A stretch of 17,465 nt of DNA, from contig PASZ01000033.1 in NCBI GenBank assembly GCA_002712245.1, forward strand, positions 16,003 through 33,467, given 5' to 3'. Within the stretch, counting starts at the first letter, position 1. The number at the start of each line of letters is the position of its first letter. Shown piece by piece: positions 7,747 to 16,627 of this stretch. This stretch comes from Fidelibacterota bacterium (GTDB lineage: Bacteria > Fidelibacterota > Marinisomatia > Marinisomatales > TCS55). The position numbers and the translations under genes are program-made. A model generated the notes under the pieces. It saw nothing but the letters and a program-made list of their open reading frames with translations. It did not search any database and was not told the origin of the DNA.

Positions 7747-10700
7747 ATGAGAAAAAATAGCCAACAATTATTAATTTTTTCAACAATTACATTTTTTATC
7801 TTATTGATATATTTATTTCGACCAAACCTATGGCAGGATAGAATAGAAAAGTACTTAAATAGTCAATTAAGTAACGCAGGGTGGTCATTGAATAATAGCG
7901 TATTCTCTGGTCATTTATTTACAGGTATTTCTTCAAAAGATATCACATTAAATAATGCTGATGGTACTTCAGTCATATTTCCCTCTATTAATGCAAGAAT
8001 AAAAATTATTCCCTTGATAATGGGAAAAATAAAATTAAACGAATTAGTAGTTTCAAATGCTATTATCAAGCCATCTTTCAATTTTCAAAGTGATAGCAAA
8101 AATGAAAAATTTAATTTTAACCCAAGCAAAATACCAATTAACATAAATAACCTAATCATAGATGGCAATCTTTACATTCCTTACGACGACACAACTAGAT
8201 CGCTAAATTTTCTTATAGATGGTGCAATAGCTAATGATAATGAGAAGATTATAGTAGATTTAAATAGACTCGACCTCTCTTCATTATTACCTTCATTTAA
8301 TATTAGAACTAAAGGTGTAAAAGGATTTCTAGCCAAAGATAAAATTTCGATTGATTTGAATGAAGCTAGTATTAATGAAATTGATATTGCTGGGTATTTT
8401 GAATATGATTTAAGTGATAATTCAAGCGTATATGCTGAAATTGAATTAAATGAATATAGACTTCCAGAATCGATTTTTTCAGAATTTCCCCTTCAGCCTA
8501 ATCTATCAAGTATTTCAGCTGAATTCACTTTTGAATCTGATCTTACTGATTACAAAGGAAAACTTAAAGTTAAAAATGATCTTGGTTTAAATATGGTAGG
8601 TAATTTTGAATTAAAAAGCGATACCGGTTTTATTCGATTAAATCAATTAGAGCTAGCAGGTAATGACGCAATTCTTTCTCTGAATGGACTTATTGAAGAG
8701 CAAGGCAGATTTAATGGAATATTAAAATTAGATAATTTAGACTTCAGTCAGTGGGTATTAGATTCTAGAGAAACTGGTATTTCAGGATATTTGCTAATTG
8801 ATGGCCATTTTGAGAAAATGCTAATTACATCTTTAGATTTAAATGCAGATGTAAGCGAATCATTAATTTTTAAAGGTGAACCTTCTTCATTTTCTGGAGG
8901 AGTATCATATTCTGATTCGTTATTGTCTATTTTTAATCCTGTGATGTTATCAATAGGCCCATCAATTGTTACAATTCAAGGTGATGCAAATTATAAAAAC
9001 GAGATTATGAATCTTGATTTATCATTAACTGATGCTTCTACTACCTTGATAAATAATTTTTGGTCTGACACATTATCAAGCGGTAGCGCAACAGGTTCAA
9101 TGTCTTTAATTGGATCTTTTGATACTATTGCTGTTGATGCTGATTTAATCATTAATAATTTTGCATATAAAAACATCCAACTTTCCAGTTTTGAATTATT
9201 CGCAAAATTAAAAAATTTGAATAATTTTGACAATGGAGTTATCAGAACAAAGTTTCAAGATGGCGCTTGGAATGAATTTTCATTTGAAAGTGGCAATGGT
9301 CAATTTTCTCTCAATGATAATATCATTACAATTTCAAGCTTTGAATTACGAAATGAAAAAGACTTTTTTCAAATGAATGGCAGCTTAGGAAGTGATTCGT
9401 TGTTAATTATTGATCAATTGCAATTTGCATATCAAGATCATTATTTGATTAATCCTTCTAAGTTAGAAATGAAATTCTCAGATAATACTTTTCGTTTAGA
9501 GCCTTTTGAAATTCATGTAGATGATGGAATTGTAAAGGGATATTTTGATACAAATCCATTTGCTGGTAAAGTTAAGTTTTCTAATGTAACAACAGATTTA
9601 CTTCAATTGATTAAACTAAAAGGAAGTGAAAAAATTAAAGGAAATTTGTTTGGAGAAATTTACTTTCCTGAAGATACAAAGCTCGAACAGGTTAAATTTA
9701 ATTTTAGCATCAAAGATGGTTCGTATAGCAATCAAGCATTTGATGATTTGTATGTAGATGCTTTTTATCAAAATGGAATGCTATCCATTGACAGTCTTTC
9801 ACTTTTTGATGGAGAACAGTCTAGCCTTAAGATCGAAGGAAAGCTCCCTTTCCCAATAGATAGTAAAATATCTCAACAAACTTATTTAGAATCTGAATAC
9901 AAAAATATTGACTTGTCTTTATTATCTGACTTTTCTAATGATATACTATCAAGAATAAAAGGTTATTTCACAGGAAATTTTGGGATAAAAGGTACTACAA
10001 TTAAAACGCAATATTTTCTTGATGGAAAAATTACTAATGCATTTTGGGGTAGACTACCCTTAGGGCAAGTAAGAGGTAAAGGATTTTATAGAAATAAAAA
10101 ATTAGTTTTTGAAAATTTTTATTCTGACTGGAATCAAAACCATATTGAAGGTAGCGCATTTATTCCAATTGATATTGATATTAACTCAGAATCTAGAAAA
10201 ATTTCACCAACTGCAATATTAGATCTAAAATCTAGTGGGTATTTTAGATCAGCTGAATTTTTATCTAATTATATATCTGATATCGATTCAATTATTGGAA
10301 AAATAGATATTAATTTCAATATCAACGGCCCAGTAAAAAGATTAATTAGAAGTGGAAGTCTAAATATTGAAAATGGTAGTATTTTTACGGTATTAATGGA
10401 TGAACCTATTAATTCAATTTCAGAAAACGCGGTATTAAATGATAATATCATGGAAATTAATTCCCTTTTTGGTTCAATAAATAATTCTCAATCAAAAATT
10501 TATAATAAAAATAATTTTGCCATAAAGGGATATATAGACTTTACTAATTTTTTTGAGCCAAGATTTAATATAAGTGCAAATGTAAAAGATATTTTTTACC
10601 GCTCTCTAAATCAAGACATTGAAAGTTATGCCGATATTGAATTGTCAATTGCAGTAAAAGATACAATTGATATTACAGGTACGATCAATGCCAGAAATGG

Positions 10701-11514
10701 CGCTATTTATAAAGAATTTACAACCAGTGAGACTAATAATATTTCTGATGAATCAAAAAGAATTATAACAAATTATAATATTAGATTTCCAATCGAGGAT
10801 ACTTTTTCAATACGCAACTCTCAGATTGATGCGAAAATTTCTGGTGAACTCGGCATGTCAAAACTTTACAGTGATACATGGAATTATTCAGGGGAAATTG
10901 AATTTATTGAAGGACAAATATATTACTACCTTGGTGATGTCTTTGAAAATCTTAAAGGAACAATGGTCTTTGATGGGCAAGGATTTAATCCCTTTTTAGA
11001 GCTATCTGCATCAACTAAGATTGGTGATGCAGAAATTATACTAGGTGTTTTTGGTCCCTTTGATAACCCAGAATGGAGATTTGATAGCGATAAGGGTTAT
11101 TCTGAAAGTGACATTCTTCAATTACTAACATTTAATACACGTGTTTCTGAAGAGGGTTTTTCTACAGAAGGCCTTGGAACACAAGCTCAAACCATCTTAG
11201 GAGCATATTTAGAGCGCCAGCTTGAGAAAAATTTTATAAAATCTACAGGATTAAAATCGTCGGGAATTATAGAAGATGTTCAAATTTCTGGCACTTCAGA
11301 ACTTATTAATCCAAATCAAGGTGAAGAATTCAGTATCAATGCAAGGCTGAATCAAAACTTTAGTTTAAGCTATAAAAGATCATTTTCATTAGAAGCGGCC
11401 TATAAAAACAAGGTGGGCGTTGAATATAAATTAAACCCTAATTTCTCAGTCATTGGAAATGTAGATGAAAACGGACAAGTTCAAATGAAATTTCGTGTTC
11501 GAAGAGTATATTAG
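7747..11514 (+). CDS. tamB: TamB-like translocation and assembly module protein (AsmA/DUF490 family)
   Basis: A very long protein of 1255 aa, almost the length of E. coli TamB (1259). An N-terminal signal anchor lies at about 7-25, followed by roughly a thousand residues of repeating beta-strand pattern typical of bridge-like lipid-transfer proteins. The C-terminal TamB domain (about 930-1255) includes GQIYYYLGDVFENLKG near 1055-1070, a DNPEWRF stretch, and SDILQLLTFNT near 1120-1130, all typical of the family. Such proteins span the periplasm from the inner membrane to an Omp85 partner, and the next gene is exactly that. They are thought to carry phospholipid and help assemble outer-membrane proteins. 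The ATG at 7747 has no clear Shine-Dalgarno. The tamA-like start lies 10 bases after the stop. Confidence 0.9.
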   Translation: MRKNSQQLLIFSTITFFILLIYLFRPNLWQDRIEKYLNSQLSNAGWSLNNSVFSGHLFTGISSKDITLNNADGTSVIFPSINARIKIIPLIMGKIKLNELVVSNAIIKPSFNFQSDSKNEKFNFNPSKIPININNLIIDGNLYIPYDDTTRSLNFLIDGAIANDNEKIIVDLNRLDLSSLLPSFNIRTKGVKGFLAKDKISIDLNEASINEIDIAGYFEYDLSDNSSVYAEIELNEYRLPESIFSEFPLQPNLSSISAEFTFESDLTDYKGKLKVKNDLGLNMVGNFELKSDTGFIRLNQLELAGNDAILSLNGLIEEQGRFNGILKLDNLDFSQWVLDSRETGISGYLLIDGHFEKMLITSLDLNADVSESLIFKGEPSSFSGGVSYSDSLLSIFNPVMLSIGPSIVTIQGDANYKNEIMNLDLSLTDASTTLINNFWSDTLSSGSATGSMSLIGSFDTIAVDADLIINNFAYKNIQLSSFELFAKLKNLNNFDNGVIRTKFQDGAWNEFSFESGNGQFSLNDNIITISSFELRNEKDFFQMNGSLGSDSLLIIDQLQFAYQDHYLINPSKLEMKFSDNTFRLEPFEIHVDDGIVKGYFDTNPFAGKVKFSNVTTDLLQLIKLKGSEKIKGNLFGEIYFPEDTKLEQVKFNFSIKDGSYSNQAFDDLYVDAFYQNGMLSIDSLSLFDGEQSSLKIEGKLPFPIDSKISQQTYLESEYKNIDLSLLSDFSNDILSRIKGYFTGNFGIKGTTIKTQYFLDGKITNAFWGRLPLGQVRGKGFYRNKKLVFENFYSDWNQNHIEGSAFIPIDIDINSESRKISPTAILDLKSSGYFRSAEFLSNYISDIDSIIGKIDINFNINGPVKRLIRSGSLNIENGSIFTVLMDEPINSISENAVLNDNIMEINSLFGSINNSQSKIYNKNNFAIKGYIDFTNFFEPRFNISANVKDIFYRSLNQDIESYADIELSIAVKDTIDITGTINARNGAIYKEFTTSETNNISDESKRIITNYNIRFPIEDTFSIRNSQIDAKISGELGMSKLYSDTWNYSGEIEFIEGQIYYYLGDVFENLKGTMVFDGQGFNPFLELSASTKIGDAEIILGVFGPFDNPEWRFDSDKGYSESDILQLLTFNTRVSEEGFSTEGLGTQAQTILGAYLERQLEKNFIKSTGLKSSGIIEDVQISGTSELINPNQGEEFSINARLNQNFSLSYKRSFSLEAAYKNKVGVEYKLNPNFSVIGNVDENGQVQMKFRVRRVY

Positions 11515-11524
11515 ACTGAGATAT

Positions 11525-13387
11525 ATGAAAAATATAAAATTTTTTTTTAACTCATCAATTTTTATTTTTTACCTTTATGCTCAAAACAACGAACAAACGT
11601 CGGTAAATAATGTTTTTTTCATAGATAATTTTAAAATTAATTCTAATGAGCTTGAGAGTCAGCTTGAACTCAAGCCCCCATCAGTATTTACATTTAATTC
11701 AGTTGATTTTGATAGAAGACTTTTAAAACTAGATGCAATAAATATTAAGAATTATTATAACTCAAGAGGTTTTCTTCAGGCATCGGTCAGAGATTCATTT
11801 ACTGTAAACAATGGATTAGTTGATATTTTTTTTATTGTTAGAGAGGGTAGTCAGTATTTTTTGAAAGATGTAAAGATTATGGGTCTCAATTCGGTAGATA
11901 ATGCTAAAATATTGGCAAAATTAGGCTTATTTAAAGGTCAGCCATATAATCCTATAAAAATTAATAAAAAATTATCAATAATTGATGAAGTTCTTCAGGA
12001 GAAGGGAAAAATTTTTGCAACAATAAACGTAGAGCAGGTTATTGAAGACTCAGTTCAAATAATTATTCAGGTTGATGAAGGAAAAAATATCATTATAAAT
12101 GATTCCTGGATTAGTGGTGCTGAACGTATAGATACAACATATATCAGAAATGAAATTGAATTCAAAAGTGATGAGCTTTTTAATAAAAAGAAAATTGATA
12201 AAACAAAAAGGAATCTTTTACAAGTTGGATTCTTTTCATCAGTAAATATAGTTGCACACCCAGTCTTAGATCAGGACTCACTAGTAAATTTAGAGGTAAG
12301 GCTAAGAGAGTTTAAAAATGTTGGTGAGACTGCTTTTGAGTTTGGTTTTGATGAAATTGAATATGTCCCAGGTATACGTTCATTAGTAGGTTTAGGTGGA
12401 TCCATAAATTGGACAGATCGTATGATTTTTGGAACTAAAAATAGATTTGAAACTGATGGAAGCGTTGTTGTTCCTACAGAAGAGGGTTTTATTTTTCCAA
12501 GATTAGGTATTGATGTTAAAATTTCAAATCAAAGACCCTTATCGATTAATTTTCCAACTCAAATAAAATTATTCTTCCAACAATTTAAAAACTTTGGTGA
12601 TGAATATGGGCCTTACGTTCGCAGATTTGGTATTCAATACTCAAATATTTTTAGATGGAACCGGCAAAGATCATTCCTGGATTTAGGTGCAACATTTGAG
12701 CGATTTGATGAATCAGCGGTATTTAGTGAGGATATTGAGCAAAGAAAATTCAAGATTCATTTAAATCAAGATAACCGAGATAACCCTATAAATCCAAAAA
12801 GTGGCAATGTGATTATTGCGCGATTAGATAGCTATGGAGGACCCCTTGGAGGTAATAGATCATATGTGAAGTACAGTATTGATTTTAGAAATTATATCAC
12901 TATTTTTAATCACATAACACTAGCTACCAGGGTTAATAGCGGCGCTATAGTGGGGTGGTCGGATGCCTATGATCAATATGAAACTATTTTATTCGAAAAA
13001 TTTTATCTTGGTGGTAGCAATACGCTCAGAGCAATAAGACCGCTTCGCTTTTTAACAAATAAAACGGATAATTATGACAATGATGGAGATGGTGCAATTG
13101 ATGAAGAAGATGAGTCAAATAGCATTCCATCTGGTAAAACAGCTATGTTTCTTACCAATTTGGAATTGAGATTTCCATTGCCCTGGAGGCTTGGAGGAGT
13201 ATTTTTTGCTGATGGTGGAAATATTTATAATTCGTCAGCAGAAATAAATTATAATGATCTATTTTGGAACTATGGATTTGCAATTACATTAAATCTCCCA
13301 GTAGGCCCCTTAAGAATAGATTATGCTCAAGACTCAAAGGATTCTAGTGTTAATCAAATTCAATTAGGTTTTTTATATGCATTTTAA
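11525..13387 (+). CDS. tamA: TamA/BamA-type Omp85 outer-membrane protein with three POTRA domains
   Basis: Outer-membrane barrel of the Omp85 superfamily, 620 aa from the ATG at 11525. This start gives a short Lys-containing N-region, a hydrophobic stretch and a cut near YLYA/QNNE. A GTG at 11495 would add 10 residues before the signal peptide and overlap tamB, so it is less likely. Three POTRA domains fit at about residues 33-106, 109-187 and 189-265, as in TamA (BamA usually has five). A 16-strand barrel domain follows, ending in a C-terminal Phe typical of outer-membrane beta-signals. The loop-6 segment reads GGSNTLRAIRPLRF, with Ala where most members have VRG[FY]. It is followed by an acidic DNDGDGAIDEED insert. 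Adjacent tamB supports TamA over BamA, but without a tree the two are hard to separate. Confidence 0.85.
   Translation: MKNIKFFFNSSIFIFYLYAQNNEQTSVNNVFFIDNFKINSNELESQLELKPPSVFTFNSVDFDRRLLKLDAINIKNYYNSRGFLQASVRDSFTVNNGLVDIFFIVREGSQYFLKDVKIMGLNSVDNAKILAKLGLFKGQPYNPIKINKKLSIIDEVLQEKGKIFATINVEQVIEDSVQIIIQVDEGKNIIINDSWISGAERIDTTYIRNEIEFKSDELFNKKKIDKTKRNLLQVGFFSSVNIVAHPVLDQDSLVNLEVRLREFKNVGETAFEFGFDEIEYVPGIRSLVGLGGSINWTDRMIFGTKNRFETDGSVVVPTEEGFIFPRLGIDVKISNQRPLSINFPTQIKLFFQQFKNFGDEYGPYVRRFGIQYSNIFRWNRQRSFLDLGATFERFDESAVFSEDIEQRKFKIHLNQDNRDNPINPKSGNVIIARLDSYGGPLGGNRSYVKYSIDFRNYITIFNHITLATRVNSGAIVGWSDAYDQYETILFEKFYLGGSNTLRAIRPLRFLTNKTDNYDNDGDGAIDEEDESNSIPSGKTAMFLTNLELRFPLPWRLGGVFFADGGNIYNSSAEINYNDLFWNYGFAITLNLPVGPLRIDYAQDSKDSSVNQIQLGFLYAF
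13076..13111 (+). other. Calcium-loop-like acidic insert in the Omp85 barrel loop 6
   Basis: These codons encode DNDGDGAIDEED, directly after the conserved loop-6 region of the barrel. The spacing of Asp and Gly (DxDGDGxIDEED) is that of EF-hand or thrombospondin type-3 calcium-binding loops. Omp85 loop 6 normally folds back into the barrel, so an acidic insert there would sit near the pore or cell surface. Calcium binding is inferred from the pattern only. Confidence 0.5.
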
Positions 13388-13474
13388 ATTAATATGATCA
13401 GAATTTTATTAAATCAATGTAGTCACTATATATAAAATTCATATAAATTTAAGGTCTACAAATTTCAGCTTATA

Positions 13475-13957
13475 ATGAAGAACATTATTACAATTTTAAT
13501 TATTACGCTCTTTTTTTATTCTTGCGATACATTTAAATCGGTGGATGAGTATTTTTCAGAAGCTGAACAAATGCGTAGCGAAAGAAAGCCTAAAGAAGCT
13601 TTAAGATTATTAAATAAAATAATTAAAAAATTCAGCAAAGATAATAAAGCTTCTGAAGCACAATATCTCATCGCTGAAATTTATTACAGAGATTTGCAGG
13701 ACTTTTCGAAGTCAATAGATGAGTATGATAAATTTGCTGAAAAACATCCAAACAGCGATAAAGTTCCTTTCTCTATATTCATGCAGGGATATATTTATTC
13801 AAATGAGCTCAAAGAATATGATTCTGCAAAAGCACTATATGAAAATTTTATAAATCTATATCCGAATCACGAAATGGTAAAAGATGTAGAATTTGAAATT
13901 AAATATATGGGGTTTGAACTAAACCAAATTCCAGAACTAAAACATTTAACAGAGTAA
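13475..13957 (+). CDS. Small TPR-repeat lipoprotein (BamD/YbgF-like)
   Basis: A 160 aa secreted protein. The N-terminus is a short lipoprotein signal with lipobox FYSC, so the mature protein would start at Cys17. The next residue is Asp, which in E. coli keeps lipoproteins in the inner membrane. About three tetratricopeptide units follow (near 23-55, 60-92 and 96-130), with the AEQMRSERKPKEAL, ASEAQYLIAEIYY and YPNHEMVKDVEFEI helices typical of BamD, YbgF and similar envelope TPR proteins. It is shorter than BamD (about 245 aa), so it is not named. It lies 87 bases after the Omp85 gene and 5 bases before moxR, linking the two gene groups. No Shine-Dalgarno is visible. A role as an adaptor in outer-membrane assembly is inference. 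Confidence 0.75.
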   Translation: MKNIITILIITLFFYSCDTFKSVDEYFSEAEQMRSERKPKEALRLLNKIIKKFSKDNKASEAQYLIAEIYYRDLQDFSKSIDEYDKFAEKHPNSDKVPFSIFMQGYIYSNELKEYDSAKALYENFINLYPNHEMVKDVEFEIKYMGFELNQIPELKHLTE

Positions 13958-13962
13958 AAAAT

Positions 13963-14958
13963 ATGTCAGAATTTAGCTTATCTAAAATAAATGACCGAAT
14001 CGCTAAAGATTCAAAATTTATACCTTCATTAAAAAAGGCTATTGGTGAAGTTATTGTAGGTCAAAATGAATTGATTGATAAAATATTGATTGGTATGCTG
14101 GCAAATGGCCATATACTTCTTGAGGGTGTGCCTGGCCTGGCAAAGACTCTCACTGTAAATACTCTTGCTAAATCAATAAATACAAGTTTTCAGCGTATTC
14201 AGTTTACCCCAGATATGCTCCCTGCTGATTTAATTGGTACCTTAATATTTAATCAAAAAACAAGTGGTTTTGAAACAAGAAAGGGTCCAATTTTTTCAAA
14301 TATAATTTTAGCAGATGAAATAAATAGAGCACCATCTAAAGTACAAAGCGCCCTACTTGAAGGGATGCAAGAAAGACAAGTAACAATTGGTGAATCAACT
14401 TATGAGTTAGACAATCCATTTTTAGTCCTAGCTACACAAAATCCCATAGAACAAGAAGGAACATACCCGCTTCCTGAGGCTCAAGTTGATAGGTTTATGT
14501 TGAAATTAAAAGTTGATTATCCCCATAAAGATGAAGAGCGTCAGATTTTAAGATCCTCCGCAAGGACAGATATTGTAAAGCAAAAAAAATCAACAATAAA
14601 AGCAACTTCAATAATTAAAGCTCAAAAATCAATCAACGATATTTATGTTGATGAAAAAGTTGAGGATTATGTACTTAATCTAGTTTTTTCTACTAGGAAT
14701 CCTACTAAGTACGGCCTTGGAGATTTGTCCCAACTAATCCAGTATGGTGCAAGTCCAAGAGCTACAATCAATTTAATTCTTGCTTCGAAAGCCAGGGCCT
14801 TTTTGGAGGGAAGAGGCTATATAACCCCGGAAGATGTAAGATATATTGGTACAGATGTTTTACGTCATAGAATAATACTAACTTATGAAGCCGAAGCGGA
14901 AGAATTAACATCTGAAGATATAATTCAAAGATTATTTGATTCTATCGAAATCCCTTAA
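13963..14958 (+). CDS. moxR: MoxR-family AAA+ ATPase
   Basis: A cytoplasmic AAA+ chaperone-like ATPase of 331 aa, the family's typical length. Walker A is GVPGLAKT (55-62), Walker B is IILADE (114-119), sensor 1 is ATQNP (157-161), the arginine-finger region is EAQVDRF (172-178) and sensor 2 lies in GASPRA (262-267). The C-terminal lid is complete. MoxR proteins work with DUF58 and von Willebrand factor A partners, apparently maturing or remodelling membrane complexes in stress or metal-cofactor assembly; the next gene is the DUF58 partner. The start ATG sits 5 bases after the TPR lipoprotein stop, so the two are probably co-transcribed. A weak GAG 8 bases upstream is the only Shine-Dalgarno candidate. 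The precise client is unknown. Confidence 0.93.
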   Translation: MSEFSLSKINDRIAKDSKFIPSLKKAIGEVIVGQNELIDKILIGMLANGHILLEGVPGLAKTLTVNTLAKSINTSFQRIQFTPDMLPADLIGTLIFNQKTSGFETRKGPIFSNIILADEINRAPSKVQSALLEGMQERQVTIGESTYELDNPFLVLATQNPIEQEGTYPLPEAQVDRFMLKLKVDYPHKDEERQILRSSARTDIVKQKKSTIKATSIIKAQKSINDIYVDEKVEDYVLNLVFSTRNPTKYGLGDLSQLIQYGASPRATINLILASKARAFLEGRGYITPEDVRYIGTDVLRHRIILTYEAEAEELTSEDIIQRLFDSIEIP

Positions 14959-15003
14959 TTTTTTTATAATACTAAGTAAATAGATTTTTTTGAAATTGAT
15001 AGT

Positions 15004-15879
15004 ATGATACCAAAAAGAATAATTCAAAAGGTTAAGCATATAGAAATACGAACAAAAGGTTTAGTTAATGATCTTTTCGGGGGCGAGTATCATTCTGCAT
15101 TTAAAGGTCAAGTGATGACATTTTCAGAAGTAAGGGAATATTATCCCGGTGATGACATCAGGATGATTGATTGGAATGTAACCGCAAGAAACAATGCCCC
15201 TTTTGTCAAAATCTATGAAGAAGAAAGAGAACTTACAGTTTATATTATGGTGGATGTAAGCCATTCTGGAGGATTTGGTACAGCTAACCAGCTCAAATCA
15301 GATCTTGCCGCAGAAATTGCTGCAGTTTTGGGATTTTCAGCAATAAAAAACCAAGATAAGGTAGGATTAATATTATTTAGCTCTGAAGTTGAAAAATATA
15401 TTTCCCCCCAAAAAAATAAATCTCATATACTTAGAGTAATCAGGGAGGTGCTTTATCATAAATCTTCCAAAAAGGGTACCGCAATTCGCAATGCAATAGA
15501 TTTTTTAATGAATGTATCAAAAAGAAAAGCGGTTGTTTTTTTGATCTCAGATTTTATAGATAATGGATTCTGGAGCTCACTAAAGCTTGCGAATAAAAAG
15601 CATGATTTAATTGGAATTCGAATTTATGATCCTGCTGAAATAAGATTGCCTGACATTGGTTTGATTAAAGTATTTGATCCAGAAAATGAAAATGAATTTT
15701 GGGTAGACACTTCATCAAAAAAAGAAAAGGAGATATCAAAAAAATCGATTAGTGAAAATTGGGAAAAATTTAATAATACCTGTAAGAAAAATAAATTTGA
15801 TGTAATTAATATTTCAACAAACGAAGACTATGTTGAGCCGATTATGAGTTTCTTTAATCGAAGAGAAAGACGGTCTTAA
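15004..15879 (+). CDS. DUF58 protein with von Willebrand factor A-like fold
   Basis: A soluble 291 aa protein. The hallmark DUF58 block runs from about 40 to 75: YYPGDDIRMIDWNVTAR, then PFVKIYEEERE. It leads into a vWA-like domain with a complete MIDAS start DVSHS (84-88) and a second strand ending in SDFID (182-186), so metal binding looks intact. It lacks membrane helices, unlike longer DUF58 proteins. Members sit beside moxR in Bat and related operons and are thought to be adaptors or clients of the ATPase. It follows moxR by 45 bases, in a gap holding TATAAT (14965-14970) but no convincing -35 box. Another protein begins within a few bases of the stop. The start ATG has no Shine-Dalgarno. 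Confidence 0.9.
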   Translation: MIPKRIIQKVKHIEIRTKGLVNDLFGGEYHSAFKGQVMTFSEVREYYPGDDIRMIDWNVTARNNAPFVKIYEEERELTVYIMVDVSHSGGFGTANQLKSDLAAEIAAVLGFSAIKNQDKVGLILFSSEVEKYISPQKNKSHILRVIREVLYHKSSKKGTAIRNAIDFLMNVSKRKAVVFLISDFIDNGFWSSLKLANKKHDLIGIRIYDPAEIRLPDIGLIKVFDPENENEFWVDTSSKKEKEISKKSISENWEKFNNTCKKNKFDVINISTNEDYVEPIMSFFNRRERRS

Positions 15880-15883
15880 TTCT

Positions 15884-16627
15884 CTGAAAAAGTATATTTT
15901 AATTTCTACCCTTTTTTTAAGTGCTTGCTCTAAAGAAAAATCATTCAATTCTATTGAGATTGTCACTGAGGTAGATACATTGCAAACCACAATAGGTGAA
16001 CCAATAAAATATTCACTGTATGTTAATCATCCTGATTCCAATTTAATTCAATTTCCTCAATGGAAATTTGATAATTCAATGGAATTGAGAAGCTTATTAA
16101 CAAAATATCAAAATAATTCCTCTATTGCTGAATTAGAAATTGTTTTTTGGGATACAGGTTCTATAGCTATTCCTGAATTAAATTTAAATATCTTGAATAA
16201 AGATAGCTTATTATTGCATTCAATGGCTTCAGAACAAATAACTATTGATATTTTATCAATTAAAGAAAAAAACCCCGATTTAATAGATATTTCAAATGAT
16301 ATATTACCTATTAAGGAACCGGTACCTGTTAACTCAAGGAGATCATTTAGTCGTTTCATTCAGATTATTTTACTTTTTTTTATTTTATTAAGTATCATTC
16401 TTCTTTGGAAAAAAAGATTAAAAACGCCAAAAATAGACGATATGCCGTCATTTAAAACCGAAAATTCTGTATTTATTGCAAAGAAAAAATTAGAAGATTT
16501 GAAAAGTTCTGACTTAGCTAAAAAAAGTAAAAAAAAGATTTTTACATTAAATTATCGTTTATTATTAGAGAATATATTGAAAATAGTTTTTTTATACGAA
16601 CACTTGAGATGTCAACTAATGAATTAG
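15884..16627 (+). CDS. BatD/DUF4381-like membrane lipoprotein, N-terminal part (frame ends early)
   Basis: This frame is open from 15848 to the stop at 16625-16627 and contains no ATG in the expected place. Read from CTG 15884, it gives MKKYILISTLFLSAC, a textbook lipoprotein signal with lipobox LSAC and lipidated Cys15. Other starts are TTG 15980, which would discard the signal peptide, or ATC 15857. A periplasmic beta-rich domain follows (about 20-150), then PIKEPVPV, a membrane helix near 158-175, and a basic cytoplasmic segment. This is the layout of BatD and DUF4381-type proteins in MoxR operons. From residue 219 onward the 0-frame sequence (IFTLNYRLLLENIL...) stops resembling the family, whereas the -1 frame resumes it. 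The 0-frame product would be 247 aa, with an abnormal 29-residue tail. The CTG start is inference. Confidence 0.7.
   Translation: MKKYILISTLFLSACSKEKSFNSIEIVTEVDTLQTTIGEPIKYSLYVNHPDSNLIQFPQWKFDNSMELRSLLTKYQNNSSIAELEIVFWDTGSIAIPELNLNILNKDSLLLHSMASEQITIDILSIKEKNPDLIDISNDILPIKEPVPVNSRRSFSRFIQIILLFFILLSIILLWKKRLKTPKIDDMPSFKTENSVFIAKKKLEDLKSSDLAKKSKKKIFTLNYRLLLENILKIVFLYEHLRCQLMN
16531..16537 (+). other. A AAA AAG slippery heptamer at the frame junction
   Basis: The 0 frame reads AGT AAA AAA AAG ATT. The heptamer A AAA AAG is therefore in the exact phase needed for -1 ribosomal slippage, as at E. coli dnaX. It lies in an A8 run (16529-16536) followed by G. The -1 frame has a TAA at 16528-16530 and is open from 16531 to the gene's end. 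Slipping here yields SKKKDFYIKLSF, which restores the family consensus. No GC-rich hairpin or Shine-Dalgarno-like stimulator is visible nearby. A one-base deletion from an A9 run would give the same picture. Confidence 0.55.

Noticed and set aside
11495..11524. GTG start for the Omp85 gene, overlapping tamB
   Set aside because: It adds 10 charged and aromatic residues before the signal peptide; the ATG at 11525 gives a normal signal sequence.
15980..15982. TTG as the start of the BatD-like gene
   Set aside because: The frame is open further upstream and encodes a perfect lipoprotein signal (LSAC lipobox), which this start would remove.
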